A DNA stretch of 64,000 nucleotides from Photobacterium chitinilyticum (GCF_004104355.1 NZ_RJLM01000002.1:425385-489384), one strand, 5' to 3'. Counted from the stretch's first letter, positions 46,814 to 56,109 are shown. The notes: generated by a model not told the origin, from the letters alone. Translations and numbers: made by a program.

Positions 46814-47347
46814 ACAGCCTCATCTTTGTTTTTTATATTATTATGTATTAACTTCACCTGGTTAATTAACTAAACTGTCAATAAATCGAATGAAATAGAG
46901 TGTATTGTATTGGTGCGCTTAATTTTGGAGGGGCATAATACATAAAATGGTTATGAGTTAAAATATATCTATGAGTTATTTCTTCCTATTTTTCAAATGA
47001 AACTTAATTTTCCACTAATGTTTGTAAGTTATATTCATCTTAATTAGTTTTAATTGTCACTTGATAAAGCTTTTACTCTAAATGGCAAAATAATATTCTG
47101 ATAGAATTATATTTGTGGTTTTTACTTTTGATTATGAGGGGAGACATTAACGCATTGTCAAAGGTTTGATGGCGGTTCAAATAAAAGGCTTGATATGTAG
47201 CTTGAATTTATACTTCGAAACAGAAATAACAGATTGATATGTCTACTGTTGACTATTGGGCTGAGTGCTTAAAGTTCGGAGAGATCGCTCATGCCGCTGT
47301 GGCGAAACATATACCACAGCGACAAATATAACTAACGCATGCTTGGG
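46814..47347. other. Intergenic AT-rich spacer with one stem-loop
   Basis: No gene is recognised in this 534 bp. CGCTGTGG near 47295 and CCACAGCG near 47315 form a perfect 8-bp stem, possibly a weak terminator for the cold-shock-like gene on the minus strand, though no T run follows. Confidence 0.35.
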
Positions 47348-47548
47348 TTAGATAAAGCGAATTTTAACCGCTTGGAGCTTGCTGGCTGAGTCATCCATGA
47401 TGAACTCGACAAGGCTACCGGAAACGGGTTGGCAGCTGCCATTGATATTGGCCGCATCAAATCGGATGTCACCGCCAAGATCGCAAGTAATTAGGCCAGT
47501 TTTTTCTTTAGTGTTGAAGCTACGGATAATACCGGTTTGTGAAATCAT
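47348..47548 (-). CDS. Small cold-shock-domain-like protein with degenerate RNP motif
   Basis: This 66-residue protein fits the five-strand cold-shock fold: TGIIRSFNTKEKTGLITCDLGGDIRF, DAANI, PVSGSLVEFIMDD, KLQAVKIRFI. AAGGA stands before the ATG. In true Csp proteins the RNP1 motif KGFGFI provides aromatic residues that stack on RNA; here it reads KTGLIT, and the RNP2 VFVH is DIRF. Nucleic-acid binding may be weak or altered. It is a single gene between the chemoreceptor and tnaC. Confidence 0.65.
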   Translation of the reverse strand: MISQTGIIRSFNTKEKTGLITCDLGGDIRFDAANINGSCQPVSGSLVEFIMDDSASKLQAVKIRFI

Positions 47549-47938
47549 TTTATTTTCCTTTTTTGCCCAAACAATGCTTTAGGAGCGTTATGTTTGTGGC
47601 TATCAAATTGAGTAGATAATTCAGTTCCGCTCACTTCAGGTGGCGGTCGTTATCGTTTTAACTCATTGACCTTTATCTATTTACCGCTACGAGCTCACCC
47701 TACTCAATAGCGCATCACTGCATAGTCGATTGCAACGATACCAAAACAAAAATTGACCTGAACCGAGTTAGACCCGTTTAGGCTGTTTGGTATACACGAC
47801 GGCAGTGGAAATAAATCATGTATATGATCTTTTGGAGGTTCTTCTTTACAGCAGGCTTTGGCGAGAAGCTAGGAGTGTGAAGTGTTCTTCGAAAATCATT
47901 TTTCAGGTCTGAGTTACAGACAACAAAACACTAACTAT
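47549..47938. other. Intergenic spacer upstream of the tna control region
   Basis: No gene is recognised here. It contains the ribosome-binding site and promoter of the cold-shock-like gene at its left end. Confidence 0.3.
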
Positions 47939-47956
47939 AAATGTGCTCGGTGTAAA

Positions 47957-47979
47957 CACATTTATTGCAAATAAATGTG
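47957..47979. promoter_or_regulatory. 23-bp perfect palindrome upstream of tnaC
   Basis: CACATTTATT at 47957-47966 and AATAAATGTG at 47970-47979 form a perfect palindrome around GCA. A further AAATGTG half-site lies at 47939-47945. This looks like the binding site of a dimeric regulator some 130-160 bp upstream of tnaC. Confidence 0.5.
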
Positions 47980-48044
47980 ATTCAGGTTGTTAAATGTTGC
48001 TGTGTTGGTATTAAGTTGTTGATATATTTGGCTTTTATTGCGAT

Positions 48045-48060
48045 TGTTTCGTTCGTCACA
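48045..48060. promoter_or_regulatory. Candidate CRP site and promoter of the tna operon
   Basis: TGTTT-CGTTCG-TCACA fits the CRP consensus TGTGA-N6-TCACA with one good half. TATACT at 48071-48076 or AGTATT at 48085-48090 could be the -10. Catabolite control of tna genes is established in E. coli; here it is only inferred. Confidence 0.4.
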
Positions 48061-48114
48061 AACCTCTGACTATACTGATTGTAAGTATTAACCTGCCAAG
48101 GGAAGGATGACGTG

Positions 48115-48213
48115 ATGAGTACAACCTGCCTGGCTACATCAGACATCACACTGGTGTTGTCATCTTGGTACAATCAAGACTTCCGCCTCTCCCACGACTT
48201 TCCGTCTGCATAA
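48115..48213 (+). CDS. tnaC: TnaC-type tryptophan-sensing leader peptide
   Basis: A 32-codon frame follows GGAAGGA and ends 105 bases before tnaA. Its key residues are Trp18, Asp22 and Pro30. Their spacing (+4 and +12 from the tryptophan) is exactly that of Trp12, Asp16 and Pro24 of E. coli TnaC, the residues that stall the ribosome when tryptophan is bound. The local pattern WYNQDFRLSHDFP parallels WFNIDNKIVDHRP. Two residues (Ser, Ala) follow the proline before the stop, whereas in E. coli the stop is immediate. Stalling at the leader normally blocks Rho and lets transcription continue into tnaA. Confidence 0.8.
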   Translation: MSTTCLATSDITLVLSSWYNQDFRLSHDFPSA

Positions 48214-48318
48214 TTCCGAATAACAATCTAACTAAATATCTTGTTATTTTCGAGTCTGTTATTGGCTCTCTATACCTGTAGAAAGCAGAGCAGAACGGTA
48301 ACGTATGAGGCAATCTCT

Positions 48319-49719
48319 ATGAAACGTATTCCAGAGCCTTTTCGCATTAAAATGGTTGAATCGATCCGAATGACCAATGAGGATGATCGCCGTGAAGCTT
48401 TGATCGAAGCTTGCTACAACCCGTTTATGCTAAAAAGCGAGGATGTCTATATTGACTTGTTGACTGACTCCGGTACCGGTGCGATGAGTGATGTGCAGTG
48501 GGCTGGCTTGATGATGGGGGATGAGTCCTATGCAGGAAGCCGCAACTACTATAATTTATGCGAGGCAGTACAGCACTTCTTTGGTTATAAACTGACCGTG
48601 CCTGCACACCAGGGGCGAGGTGCCGAGCAGATTTTGTTCCCGTGTTTGATCGAACGGATGAAAACTGTGCGTGGTGGTGACAAGCCGGTATTTATTTCCA
48701 ACTACCATTTCGACACGACGGCTGGGCACATCGAGCTCAATGGCGGCAAGGCTATCAATGTATTGACCAAGAAAGCCTTTGATACCGATATCTACGAAGA
48801 CTGGAAGGGCAACTTCGATCTTGACCAGCTCGAATTAACGATTAAGCATTATGGCTCGCACAATATTGCAGCCATTATTACCACAGTGACCTGTAACAGC
48901 TCAGGCGGTCAGCCGGTATCGATGGCCAATATGCGGGCCGTCTACGAGATTGCGAAAAGAAATGATATTCCGCTCGTGATTGACTCAGCCCGTTGTTGTG
49001 AGAATGCTTATTTTATCAAGGATCGTGAGCCGGGTTATCAGAATAGCTCGATACTCGAGATCATCCGTGAGATGTACCAATATGGCGATATGCTGACGAT
49101 GTCGGCTAAAAAGGATCCGATGGTCAATATCGGTGGCCTGTGCTGTATTCGTGATCACGAGGAATTGTTTCAGGCTGTCCGGACTCGCTGTGTTCCGATG
49201 GAAGGTTTTGTGACCTATGGCGGTATGGCCGGGCGTGATATGGAAGCGCTGGCTCGCGGGTTGTATGAAGGAGCCGATGAAGACTTCCTGCATTACCGGA
49301 TCAATCAGGTTAAGTATCTTGGTGAACGACTTCGTGAAGGTGGCGTGCCGATCCAGTATCCGACGGGTGGCCATGCTGTGTTTGTCGATGCCAAAAAGAT
49401 ATTGCCGCATATTCCGCCGGAACAGTTTCCTGCCCATGCGTTGTGCAATGAGCTTTATCTTGAAGCGGGTGTCCGCGCGGTAGAAATTGGTTCACTGCTG
49501 CTGGGACGCGACCCGGAAACGGGCAAGCAGAAGGAAACCCCGCTGGAGCTGATGCGTTTGACTATTCCGCGCAGGGTCTATACCAACGATCACATGGATT
49601 ATGTTGCCGATGCCCTAATAGCCGTCTGCAAACGAGCCGATGAAATTAAAGGGCTGATCTTTGAATATGAGCCATCGGTATTGCGTCATTTTATGGCCAA
49701 ACTCAAACCCGTTGGGTGA
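48319..49719 (+). CDS. tnaA: Tryptophanase
   Basis: The ATG at 48319 (GAGG eight bases upstream) gives 466 residues. The beta-eliminating lyase hallmarks are present: [47 protein letters not shown] and the PLP lysine in MSAKKDPM (Lys265). The distinguishing segment reads [13 protein letters not shown] as in tryptophanase, where tyrosine phenol-lyase has an arginine (MERG). It splits tryptophan to indole, pyruvate and ammonia. Several other segments ([29 protein letters not shown]) are nearer tyrosine phenol-lyase, so it is a divergent tryptophanase. The TnaC leader upstream supports the call. No tnaB permease follows. Confidence 0.87.
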   Translation: MKRIPEPFRIKMVESIRMTNEDDRREALIEACYNPFMLKSEDVYIDLLTDSGTGAMSDVQWAGLMMGDESYAGSRNYYNLCEAVQHFFGYKLTVPAHQGRGAEQILFPCLIERMKTVRGGDKPVFISNYHFDTTAGHIELNGGKAINVLTKKAFDTDIYEDWKGNFDLDQLELTIKHYGSHNIAAIITTVTCNSSGGQPVSMANMRAVYEIAKRNDIPLVIDSARCCENAYFIKDREPGYQNSSILEIIREMYQYGDMLTMSAKKDPMVNIGGLCCIRDHEELFQAVRTRCVPMEGFVTYGGMAGRDMEALARGLYEGADEDFLHYRINQVKYLGERLREGGVPIQYPTGGHAVFVDAKKILPHIPPEQFPAHALCNELYLEAGVRAVEIGSLLLGRDPETGKQKETPLELMRLTIPRRVYTNDHMDYVADALIAVCKRADEIKGLIFEYEPSVLRHFMAKLKPVG

Positions 49720-49722
49720 GTG

Positions 49723-49844
49723 GCACCATAAAGGTGCGCTTGTGATTTTTACTGCACCAAATAAGAGCGCGCCTTCCGGCGGGTAAGGTGCACTACAAGC
49801 AGATTTTACCTATGGTACGCGATGTAATGCACGATGCTCGTGCG
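49723..49844. promoter_or_regulatory. Two NtrC-type enhancer sites upstream of amt
   Basis: GCACC-ATAAA-GGTGC at 49723-49737 is a perfect NtrC-type site (consensus TGCACC-N5-GGTGCA). TGCACGATGCTCGTGCG at 49828-49844 has the same GCAC-N7-GTGC core. They lie about 230 and 125 bp before the predicted start of amt transcription. The first could also act as a stem-loop after tnaA. Confidence 0.6.
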
Positions 49845-49933
49845 TCAATTTTTGGGAGTATCTATTATAAAACAGTGCTTTAGGTTAAGTGTTGAGTCGT
49901 CATTCCAAATTGGAACCCTAGAATGGGTCAAAA

Positions 49934-49949
49934 CGGCACAAAATCTGCT
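49934..49949 (+). promoter_or_regulatory. Sigma-54 (-24/-12) promoter of amt
   Basis: CGGCACAAAATCTGCT keeps GG-N10-GC and GGCAC of the sigma-54 consensus TGGCACG-N4-TTGCW. Transcription would start near 49960, before the GTG start at 49998. Confidence 0.6.
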
Positions 49950-49997
49950 ATATCCATGTTGCAAACAAGATTAATCAACAAGGATGTGGAGACGTTT

Positions 49998-51206
49998 GTG
50001 GAAAACATCAACAGTGCTGTAGAAATATTGATTCAAAGCTCAAATACATTATTCATTTTGTTAGGGGCAATCATGGTTCTGGCCATGCATGCCGGTTTTG
50101 CCTTTTTAGAAGTAGGAACGGTTAGACAGAAAAACCAAGTTAACGCTCTCGTTAAGATTATTGCTGACTTTGGTTTCTCTGCCATTGCCTATTTCTTTAT
50201 CGGATACTGGGTGGCTTATGACATCACGTTTTTGTCCAGTGCCGAGCAATTGAGTGCCAATAGTGGCTATGAGCTGGTGAAGTTCTTCTTTCTGATGACT
50301 TTCGCGGCAGCAATTCCGGCCATTATTTCAGGTGGTATCGCTGAGCGTGCCCGTTTCTATCCTATGTTGGTAGGATCATTTTTTACTGTTGGTTTGGTAT
50401 ATCCATTTTTTGAAGGACTCATCTGGAACAGTAATTACGGTTTTCAAGATTGGCTGGCCGAGACATTTGGTGCCCCATTTCATGATTTTGCCGGATCCGT
50501 CGTGGTCCACAGTGTCGGCGGTTGGATAGCCTTGGTTGTTGTCGCCATGCTGGGGATCCGAAATGGCCGTTATCGCGGTGGTCGCCTTATCGCGTTTGCG
50601 CCGTCAAACATTCCATTATTGGCTCTGGGTGCGTGGATTCTGACTGTCGGTTGGTTTGGGTTCAATGTGATGTCGGCACAAACAATGGGTGGCATCAGTG
50701 GCTTGGTGGCGGTGAATAGTTTGATGGCGATGGTTGGCGGGATCATTACAGCGCTCTTTGTCGGCAAGAATGACCCCGGCTTTATACACAATGGTCCGCT
50801 GGCGGGGTTGGTTGCCGTCTGTGCCGGTTCGGATTTGATGCACCCTGTAGGGGCGCTGGTTACTGGCGCGGTTGCGGGGGCTCTGTTTGTTTGGCTGTTT
50901 ACCTATATCCAGAACAAACTTATGCTTGATGATGTATTGGGCGTATGGCCGTTGCACGGTGTTTGTGGTGCATGGGGCGGCATTGCAGCGGGTATTTTTG
51001 GCAGCGAGGCATTTGGCGGACTAGGAGGCATTAGTCTGGCGAGCCAGTTCATCGGGACGATTGCTGGTATCGTGGTTGCCGTGGTGGGCTCCGCCATTGT
51101 CTACGGGATCATTAAGAAAACCGTCGGCTTACGTTTAACAGACGAAGAAGAATACAACGGCGCTGATTTGTCTATCCATAAAATTGGGGCGATTAACGAG
51201 GATTAA
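49998..51206 (+). CDS. amt: Ammonium transporter (Amt/MEP family)
   Basis: This protein has eleven or so membrane helices and Amt features: GAIMVLAMHAGFAFLEVGTVRQKN, FHDFAGSVVVHSVGGWIAL (pore histidine, about 160) and LHGVCGAWGGIAAGIFG (second histidine, about 310). It moves ammonium across the inner membrane. The open frame reaches 49923, but a GTG at 49998 has GGAG six bases upstream and lies downstream of the sigma-54 promoter, giving the usual length of about 402 residues. It follows tnaA, whose reaction releases ammonia. No glnK gene is adjacent. Confidence 0.9.
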   Translation: MENINSAVEILIQSSNTLFILLGAIMVLAMHAGFAFLEVGTVRQKNQVNALVKIIADFGFSAIAYFFIGYWVAYDITFLSSAEQLSANSGYELVKFFFLMTFAAAIPAIISGGIAERARFYPMLVGSFFTVGLVYPFFEGLIWNSNYGFQDWLAETFGAPFHDFAGSVVVHSVGGWIALVVVAMLGIRNGRYRGGRLIAFAPSNIPLLALGAWILTVGWFGFNVMSAQTMGGISGLVAVNSLMAMVGGIITALFVGKNDPGFIHNGPLAGLVAVCAGSDLMHPVGALVTGAVAGALFVWLFTYIQNKLMLDDVLGVWPLHGVCGAWGGIAAGIFGSEAFGGLGGISLASQFIGTIAGIVVAVVGSAIVYGIIKKTVGLRLTDEEEYNGADLSIHKIGAINED

Positions 51207-51218
51207 CGGTTTTTCTAC

Positions 51219-51244
51219 AAGCCAGTATCATACGATGCTGGCTT
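51219..51244 (+). terminator. Stem-loop after amt
   Basis: AAGCCAGTATC at 51219-51229 pairs with GATGCTGGCTT at 51234-51244 (one G.T pair) around ATAC. The T run is poor, so it may be a weak terminator. Confidence 0.5.
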
Positions 51245-51633
51245 AGTCATTGTAAGTTTCCTCCTATTTATCCTCTCCTCTTTGTTTCGCTAATTACCGA
51301 AGTGATCATACTAATCAATATCTTATTTGCTATGTCATTGTGTTTTTTATCGTGACGATAAAAAAGTTAGTTTGCCACCATGCGAGCAACAACCGACTAT
51401 TCCTACAGAACGCAAAGCGCTGAATGCCATCAGGCGTATTATCATGACTGAGTATGTTCATTGACCAAATATATAGGTGCCTTTTTATATAACAAAAAAT
51501 CAAACAGACAAAGAACACAAAATGACAATATGGATTAGACTTAAATGACAAATTTGTCACCCTAGTGGCAGTATTAATAATCTAAGAATAACCATGATTT
51601 ATTAATATATTTCTGTAGATGAGGCCATTGAAC
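51245..51633. other. Intergenic spacer, no gene recognised
   Basis: This spacer is AT-rich. A 76-codon minus-strand frame (51330-51560) has no ribosome-binding site and no protein character, and was not accepted. Confidence 0.3.
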
Positions 51634-51849
51634 ATGTTTAAGAGCTATGCAATCTTTTCAGTTAAATACCCGTTGTTCCATGCGTTTAACTTGTTACTTA
51701 TCAATGGTTTGTTTTTATTTTGCTGTTATCAGCTGATAGCGTATGAAAATATAGAGTATGCATCTGGGTTCCTGGTTGTTTTATTATTTGGTTTTATATT
51801 TGCAAAGGCTGCAGACTATAGGACAAAGTATTTAACTCTCGATAAGTAA
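51634..51849 (+). CDS. Small two-helix membrane protein, unknown
   Basis: The ATG at 51634 has GAGG nine bases upstream and gives 71 residues with two hydrophobic segments (about 14-35 and 42-60), a basic N terminus and a charged tail (DYRTKYLTLDK). No family is recognised. It is a plausible short inner-membrane protein, but the spacing to the ribosome-binding site is at the long end. Confidence 0.45.
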   Translation: MFKSYAIFSVKYPLFHAFNLLLINGLFLFCCYQLIAYENIEYASGFLVVLLFGFIFAKAADYRTKYLTLDK

Positions 51850-52010
51850 TCGTTGAAATTGATTATAATAAATTCATAAGCTTGGTACATATTAATTATG
51901 TATTTACGTTCATTCCTTCCGAATAGGCTTATTCTTAATGTAACTATGTTGCCCTTGCCGTTTATCCCGTAGAATTACTGGCTATTGCGATTGTGACAGT
52001 AGAGAGCCCG

Positions 52011-52919
52011 ATGAAGATTGATCTATCCAAGATGGTAACGGAAAGCCGCAACACAGCCAGTCAGCACATTGATACCTTGTCGACGATGGAGATGTTAAAA
52101 GTTATCAACGATGAAGACAAAAAAGTGGCATTGGCCGTTGAGCAGGCATTGCCGGAGATTGCACGGGCTGTAGATGCTATTGCAGTGGCTTTTCGGCAGG
52201 GCGGACGATTGATCTACTCTGGTGCGGGTACGTCTGGTAGGTTAGGTATTCTTGATGCCAGTGAGTGCCCGCCAACCTATGGGAGTAAGCCCGAGCAGGT
52301 TGTGGGCTTGATCGCTGGCGGACATAAAGCCATTCTCAAAGCAGTCGAAAATGCCGAGGATAACCAGACTCTTGGAGCCGATGATCTTAAGGCGCTCAAT
52401 TTTAATCAGCACGATGTATTGGTAGGCATTGCGGCAAGCGGGCGCACACCGTATGTATTGGGTGCAATGAGCTATGCCAAATCTGTCGGCGCAACCGTTG
52501 CCTGTATCAGTTGTAACCCGCAGAGTGCAATGACAGAGGTGGCAGATATCTCTATCACGCCGGTCGTCGGCCCCGAAGTCGTGACGGGCTCGTCGCGGAT
52601 GAAAGCGGGAACGGCGCAGAAGCTGGTACTGAACATGCTGACCACAGGAGCAATGATCCGCACCGGCAAGGTGTATGGCAACTTAATGGTGGATGTGGAA
52701 GCGACCAATGCCAAGTTGGTGGAGCGGCAAAAAAACATTGTGGTTGCTGCAACCGAATGTAGCAGTGAAGACGCAGAATCGGCCTTGGCTGCCTGTAACG
52801 GCCACTGCAAGACGGCAATCGTGATGATATTGGCAAACCTTACTGCCGATGAAGCTCGGACCCTTCTAGAACAAAATCAAGGTTTTATCCGTCAGGCAAC
52901 CAGCGCAGCGAACAGCTGA
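52011..52919 (+). CDS. murQ: N-acetylmuramic acid 6-phosphate etherase
   Basis: From the ATG at 52011 this 302-residue SIS-domain enzyme starts [21 protein letters not shown], as in MurQ. It has [23 protein letters not shown] (about 65-90), with the active-site glutamate, and [20 protein letters not shown] near 195. It cleaves the lactyl ether of MurNAc-6-phosphate to GlcNAc-6-phosphate in cell-wall recycling. No murP phosphotransferase or anmK kinase gene is adjacent. A GTG six codons upstream is less likely. It ends at a strong terminator. Confidence 0.93.
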   Translation: MKIDLSKMVTESRNTASQHIDTLSTMEMLKVINDEDKKVALAVEQALPEIARAVDAIAVAFRQGGRLIYSGAGTSGRLGILDASECPPTYGSKPEQVVGLIAGGHKAILKAVENAEDNQTLGADDLKALNFNQHDVLVGIAASGRTPYVLGAMSYAKSVGATVACISCNPQSAMTEVADISITPVVGPEVVTGSSRMKAGTAQKLVLNMLTTGAMIRTGKVYGNLMVDVEATNAKLVERQKNIVVAATECSSEDAESALAACNGHCKTAIVMILANLTADEARTLLEQNQGFIRQATSAANS

Positions 52920-52937
52920 GTTTTCCTTCTGGGTAAT

Positions 52938-52989
52938 ACAGGGCAGGACTCGTTTTTGCATTTTTGCAAAAGAAGCCTGCCCTGTTTTG
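52938..52989. terminator. Terminator between murQ and the convergent fusion gene
   Basis: ACAGGGCAGG at 52938-52947 pairs perfectly with CCTGCCCTGT at 52976-52985, with a nested TTTTTGCA/TGCAAAA stem inside, followed by TTTT. Confidence 0.8.
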
Positions 52990-53017
52990 CTGTTGACGTC
53001 TGAATGCGCCTTAGCTC

Positions 53018-54901
53018 TTAAGAACGAAACTCCACATCCGTCTTCGGAATACAGCAGCACGCCAGTACCTTACCGTCTTCCCTCTCTCCAGGCAGCAGCG
53101 CCGGAACGTCCGGTTGCTCGACCTCGCCAGATTCTAGCGTTACCTTGCATGTGCCACAGAAACCGGCACGGCAGCTGTTTGACACGGAAAGTCCGGCATT
53201 TTCTGCCTGCTCAAGCAAGGTTTGCTGGTTGTCTCCCTGGAACAGGTTGCCATCGAGGCTGATAGTGACAGCTTTGCTTGTTTCGACATTGCCTCTGGCA
53301 GGGCCGAAGGCTTCTTGATGGTAGTTCGATTTATCCACCCCAGCTTCGGTTAGCAGGTGCTTGGCATCACTCATGAAGGTGTCTGGTCCGCAGACAAAGA
53401 CCTGACGCTCCGTCAAGGTCGGAATGTGCTGAAGGTGCAACTTCGAGAGGCGGCCAGTGAGGCCTTTCCAGTTTTCATCTGGGCGGCTAAGGGCAATGTG
53501 TACCGTTAGTTGCGGATATTGCTCGACCAGAGCATCAAGCTCTTGCTGGTAGGGGATATCCGCCTGGCTACGGCATTGGTGGTAGAACACTATATCGTGC
53601 ACTTGATTATGATCGGCAAGATATCGCAGCATAGATAGCATCGGTGTAATGCCGCTACCTGCCGACAGCAACAATAACTTGTCTGTATGCAAGCCGAGAT
53701 GGAAGCTCCCGTCCGGTTTTTCGGCAACCAAGGTATCACCGACCATCAAGTGGTCATGGAGCCAGTTGGAGACGCGTCCGTCATCAATGCGCTTGACCGA
53801 AATTGCGTACTTTCCTGGCCGCGAAGGGCTTGATGAAAGCGTATAACGGCGGGCAACAAATTCACCGTTGATCTCTACCTGAAGCGGCAGATGTTGACCG
53901 GGCTGATAGGTGGGCAGCGCTTGCTGCTTGGTTGGTTCCAGCCAGAATGTGCAAAAATCGCGGGCAATGTCTTCACGTTCGACGCAAGTAAGCGTTAGGT
54001 TTAGTTCACTGTTGTCTGGATATTCTTCTCTGTGCTTGGATTCCAGTACTTCAACGGTATCACCTGCCTTGATTACACCTTCGTTCAGGGCTACTAGGTT
54101 TTGACCGAAATAAACATCACCCGATGTATCAGAGCGGAATTTTGACAGCGTAGCCAGAGGTTCTTTCATTTCATTGAAGTGACCGGTTTTCGGGTCGACA
54201 GTAGTAAGAATACAGCGCGCACAGGGTTTAACTGCTTCAAATTCGACTTCGCCAATCCGAATGCGCTTCCAGCTGTCTTCGGCAAAGGCATCGGTGCCGG
54301 CAATAACCAGATTGGTACGGAACTGATCCATAGTATGGTGTTGCGAGCTGCGGTCATTCAGGGCCTCGAGTGAGGCTTCGCTTATTACCAATAGTGGGTA
54401 GCCATCGGCAAAGCTGACATTTTGCTGGATCTTAGGGCGTACTCGGTTGGACTGGTCGCCAGTGTAGAGCAGGCGAACCGGTTCACCGGTGATATGGCTG
54501 AACCAGGCATCGGCTTTTGTGAGGGTGGTATAGGCACAGAAGGTGTCATTCCATACCTGGGCATTGGCCTCGTTCATTGTAAAGTCGGTATATTTCAGCA
54601 CTAATGGCGACATATCCGGAAAGGTCAGTGTCAGGCCGTGGGGTTGCAGTGTTGCAGTGACTTTCACTAGCTCCGGGTATTTGCGGGCAGTAAGCATCGT
54701 GCCGTCTTTTTTGGCCACCATAAACCGCCGGTCAAAGCATAACCCCTGCTTTTCCACCCAGGCCTGCGATTGGCTTAGCCCTCCGATGGATTTGACGGGA
54801 AATACGTTTATTTGCGAAAGAATAGGTTTTTGCGAATGAACCGGGGATCCGGTAGAGACTGACTTGCTCACAGCGACTGTCCTTGATGTTGTTATTTTCA
54901 T
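53018..54901 (-). CDS. MOSC/flavin reductase/2Fe-2S ferredoxin fusion (YcbX plus HCP-reductase type)
   Basis: This 627-residue protein combines a MOSC N-terminal barrel (about 28-140: INVFPVKSIGG) and a MOSC domain (about 150-285, with the molybdenum-cofactor cysteine in KPCARCILTTVD). An FAD/NAD(P)H reductase module follows (about 300-530, with RRYTLSSSPSRPGKY and LLLLSAGSGITPMLSM), then a plant-type 2Fe-2S ferredoxin (about 545-620, CRAGFCGTC...C). YcbX-type MOSC proteins reduce N-hydroxylated bases; the second half resembles the reductase of hybrid cluster protein. Fusion lets NAD(P)H feed the molybdenum site through FAD and the iron-sulfur cluster. It is a single gene, convergent with murQ. 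Confidence 0.87.
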   Translation of the reverse strand: MKITTSRTVAVSKSVSTGSPVHSQKPILSQINVFPVKSIGGLSQSQAWVEKQGLCFDRRFMVAKKDGTMLTARKYPELVKVTATLQPHGLTLTFPDMSPLVLKYTDFTMNEANAQVWNDTFCAYTTLTKADAWFSHITGEPVRLLYTGDQSNRVRPKIQQNVSFADGYPLLVISEASLEALNDRSSQHHTMDQFRTNLVIAGTDAFAEDSWKRIRIGEVEFEAVKPCARCILTTVDPKTGHFNEMKEPLATLSKFRSDTSGDVYFGQNLVALNEGVIKAGDTVEVLESKHREEYPDNSELNLTLTCVEREDIARDFCTFWLEPTKQQALPTYQPGQHLPLQVEINGEFVARRYTLSSSPSRPGKYAISVKRIDDGRVSNWLHDHLMVGDTLVAEKPDGSFHLGLHTDKLLLLSAGSGITPMLSMLRYLADHNQVHDIVFYHQCRSQADIPYQQELDALVEQYPQLTVHIALSRPDENWKGLTGRLSKLHLQHIPTLTERQVFVCGPDTFMSDAKHLLTEAGVDKSNYHQEAFGPARGNVETSKAVTISLDGNLFQGDNQQTLLEQAENAGLSVSNSCRAGFCGTCKVTLESGEVEQPDVPALLPGEREDGKVLACCCIPKTDVEFRS

Positions 54902-54964
54902 AGGCTTCGGCGATGTATATTACCAGAGCATATAAAAGAAAATGAGAACAGCGGGCTTAATCTG

Positions 54965-54996
54965 AAAAAAAAGCGCCTCATGGGGGCTGAGGCACT
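54965..54996 (-). terminator. Terminator of the afu genes (minus strand)
   Basis: On the minus strand GTGCCTCA and TGAGGCGC form a stem around GCCCCCA with one mismatch, followed by eight T's. It lies about 60 bp past the afuC stop. Confidence 0.75.
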
Positions 54997-55053
54997 TGGG
55001 GGAATTGGCTAATGTTTTTCTTCTGTTAGCGGCTTTGTATTAGCGGCCTTTTA

Positions 55054-56109
55054 TTAACTATTGTTGTCCAGCAGGAACAGGTTACTCGGGTTGATAGTCA
55101 AATATGCATGGTCGGACAGGTTGGCATCGAACTGCGAGGAGTTAAGCTGTAGCAATAGCTCCTGCTCATGCCAGCGAACCGAAACTTCGTACATCGACCC
55201 CATATACACCACACTTTCAACGATACATTGCTGGCAAGGTTCGCCTTCGTGGGCCAGCAAGATTGCCTCTGGACGGACACCAACCTTATAGTTACCCGGT
55301 GCCTTGCCGTCAACAACGTTCGGATCGGCCGGAATTCGGTAACCATTGATTTCGATGTGCTGGCCGTCATAACTGCCCGAGAAAATGTTGGCATCACCCA
55401 TGAAGTTCGCCATAAACATTGAGGCAGGGGTCTTATAAAGATCATCCGGTGAGCCTTGCTGCATGATTTCACCGTCTTTCATTACGATGACGGTATCAGA
55501 GACGGCAAAGGCTTCAGTCTGATCATGGGTGACATACAGCGAGGTAATATTGAATTTCTGCTGCAGTTCACGGATGGTTTCCCGCATGTTGCGGCGTAAG
55601 TTGGCATCTAGGTTACTCAGTGGCTCGTCAAACAGCAGTACCTTGGGTTTGAGCACAAGTGCACGAGCCAGTGCTACACGCTGCTGCTGGCCACCGGAGA
55701 TTTGATCAACAAAGCGATCGCCGAAGCCTTCCAAATCGACCAGTTTTAGTGCCTCGTCGACCCGTTGCTTGATCTCGGCAGCAGGCAGTTTGAGCATCTT
55801 CAGGCCGTAGCCGACATTGTCGTGCAGTGACATGTGCGGAAACAGTGCATAGGACTGGAATACCATACAGATGTCACGTTGCTGAATAGAGGTGTTGGTA
55901 ACATCCTCACCATCGATAAAAATCTGGCCGCTGGTTGGTTTTTCCAAGCCGGCAACCAAACGAAGTACCGTGGTTTTACCACAGCCGGAAGGGCCGAGCA
56001 GGGTCACGAGGCTGCCTTTTTTGATCTCTAAATCAAGGTCGCCAATTACCGTATTGTTACCAAAGCGTTTGCAGATATTTTTAAGAACTACAAAGTTGTC
56101 GTTTGCCAT
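55054..56109 (-). CDS. afuC: Hexose-phosphate ABC transporter ATP-binding protein (AfuC type)
   Basis: The ATG at 56109 follows GGAG by nine bases; the frame also has a TTG at 56124. The 351-residue ATPase has Walker [10 protein letters not shown], the Q-loop [11 protein letters not shown], signature [15 protein letters not shown], Walker [13 protein letters not shown] and a C-terminal TOBE-like regulatory region with [15 protein letters not shown]. It resembles FbpC/AfuC importers. AfuABC was first thought to import iron and later shown in Actinobacillus to import hexose phosphates. Its placement next to uhpABC supports the sugar-phosphate role. It is 18 bp after afuB. Confidence 0.85.
   Translation of the reverse strand: MANDNFVVLKNICKRFGNNTVIGDLDLEIKKGSLVTLLGPSGCGKTTVLRLVAGLEKPTSGQIFIDGEDVTNTSIQQRDICMVFQSYALFPHMSLHDNVGYGLKMLKLPAAEIKQRVDEALKLVDLEGFGDRFVDQISGGQQQRVALARALVLKPKVLLFDEPLSNLDANLRRNMRETIRELQQKFNITSLYVTHDQTEAFAVSDTVIVMKDGEIMQQGSPDDLYKTPASMFMANFMGDANIFSGSYDGQHIEINGYRIPADPNVVDGKAPGNYKVGVRPEAILLAHEGEPCQQCIVESVVYMGSMYEVSVRWHEQELLLQLNSSQFDANLSDHAYLTINPSNLFLLDNNS

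Noticed and set aside
47982-48173. Minus-strand 63-codon frame over the tna leader
   Set aside because: It is antisense to tnaC, whose residues and ribosome-binding site are convincing.
48319-49719. Tyrosine phenol-lyase instead of tryptophanase
   Set aside because: The key segment reads [11 protein letters not shown] as in tryptophanase and not the MERG of tyrosine phenol-lyase, and a TnaC-type leader precedes it.
49813-49831. TGGTACGCGATGTAATGCA as a sigma-54 promoter
   Set aside because: The spacing between GG and GC is 13 and not 10; the element at 49934-49949 has correct spacing.
51330-51560. Minus-strand 76-codon frame
   Set aside because: No ribosome-binding site or recognisable protein pattern; likely chance in AT-rich DNA.
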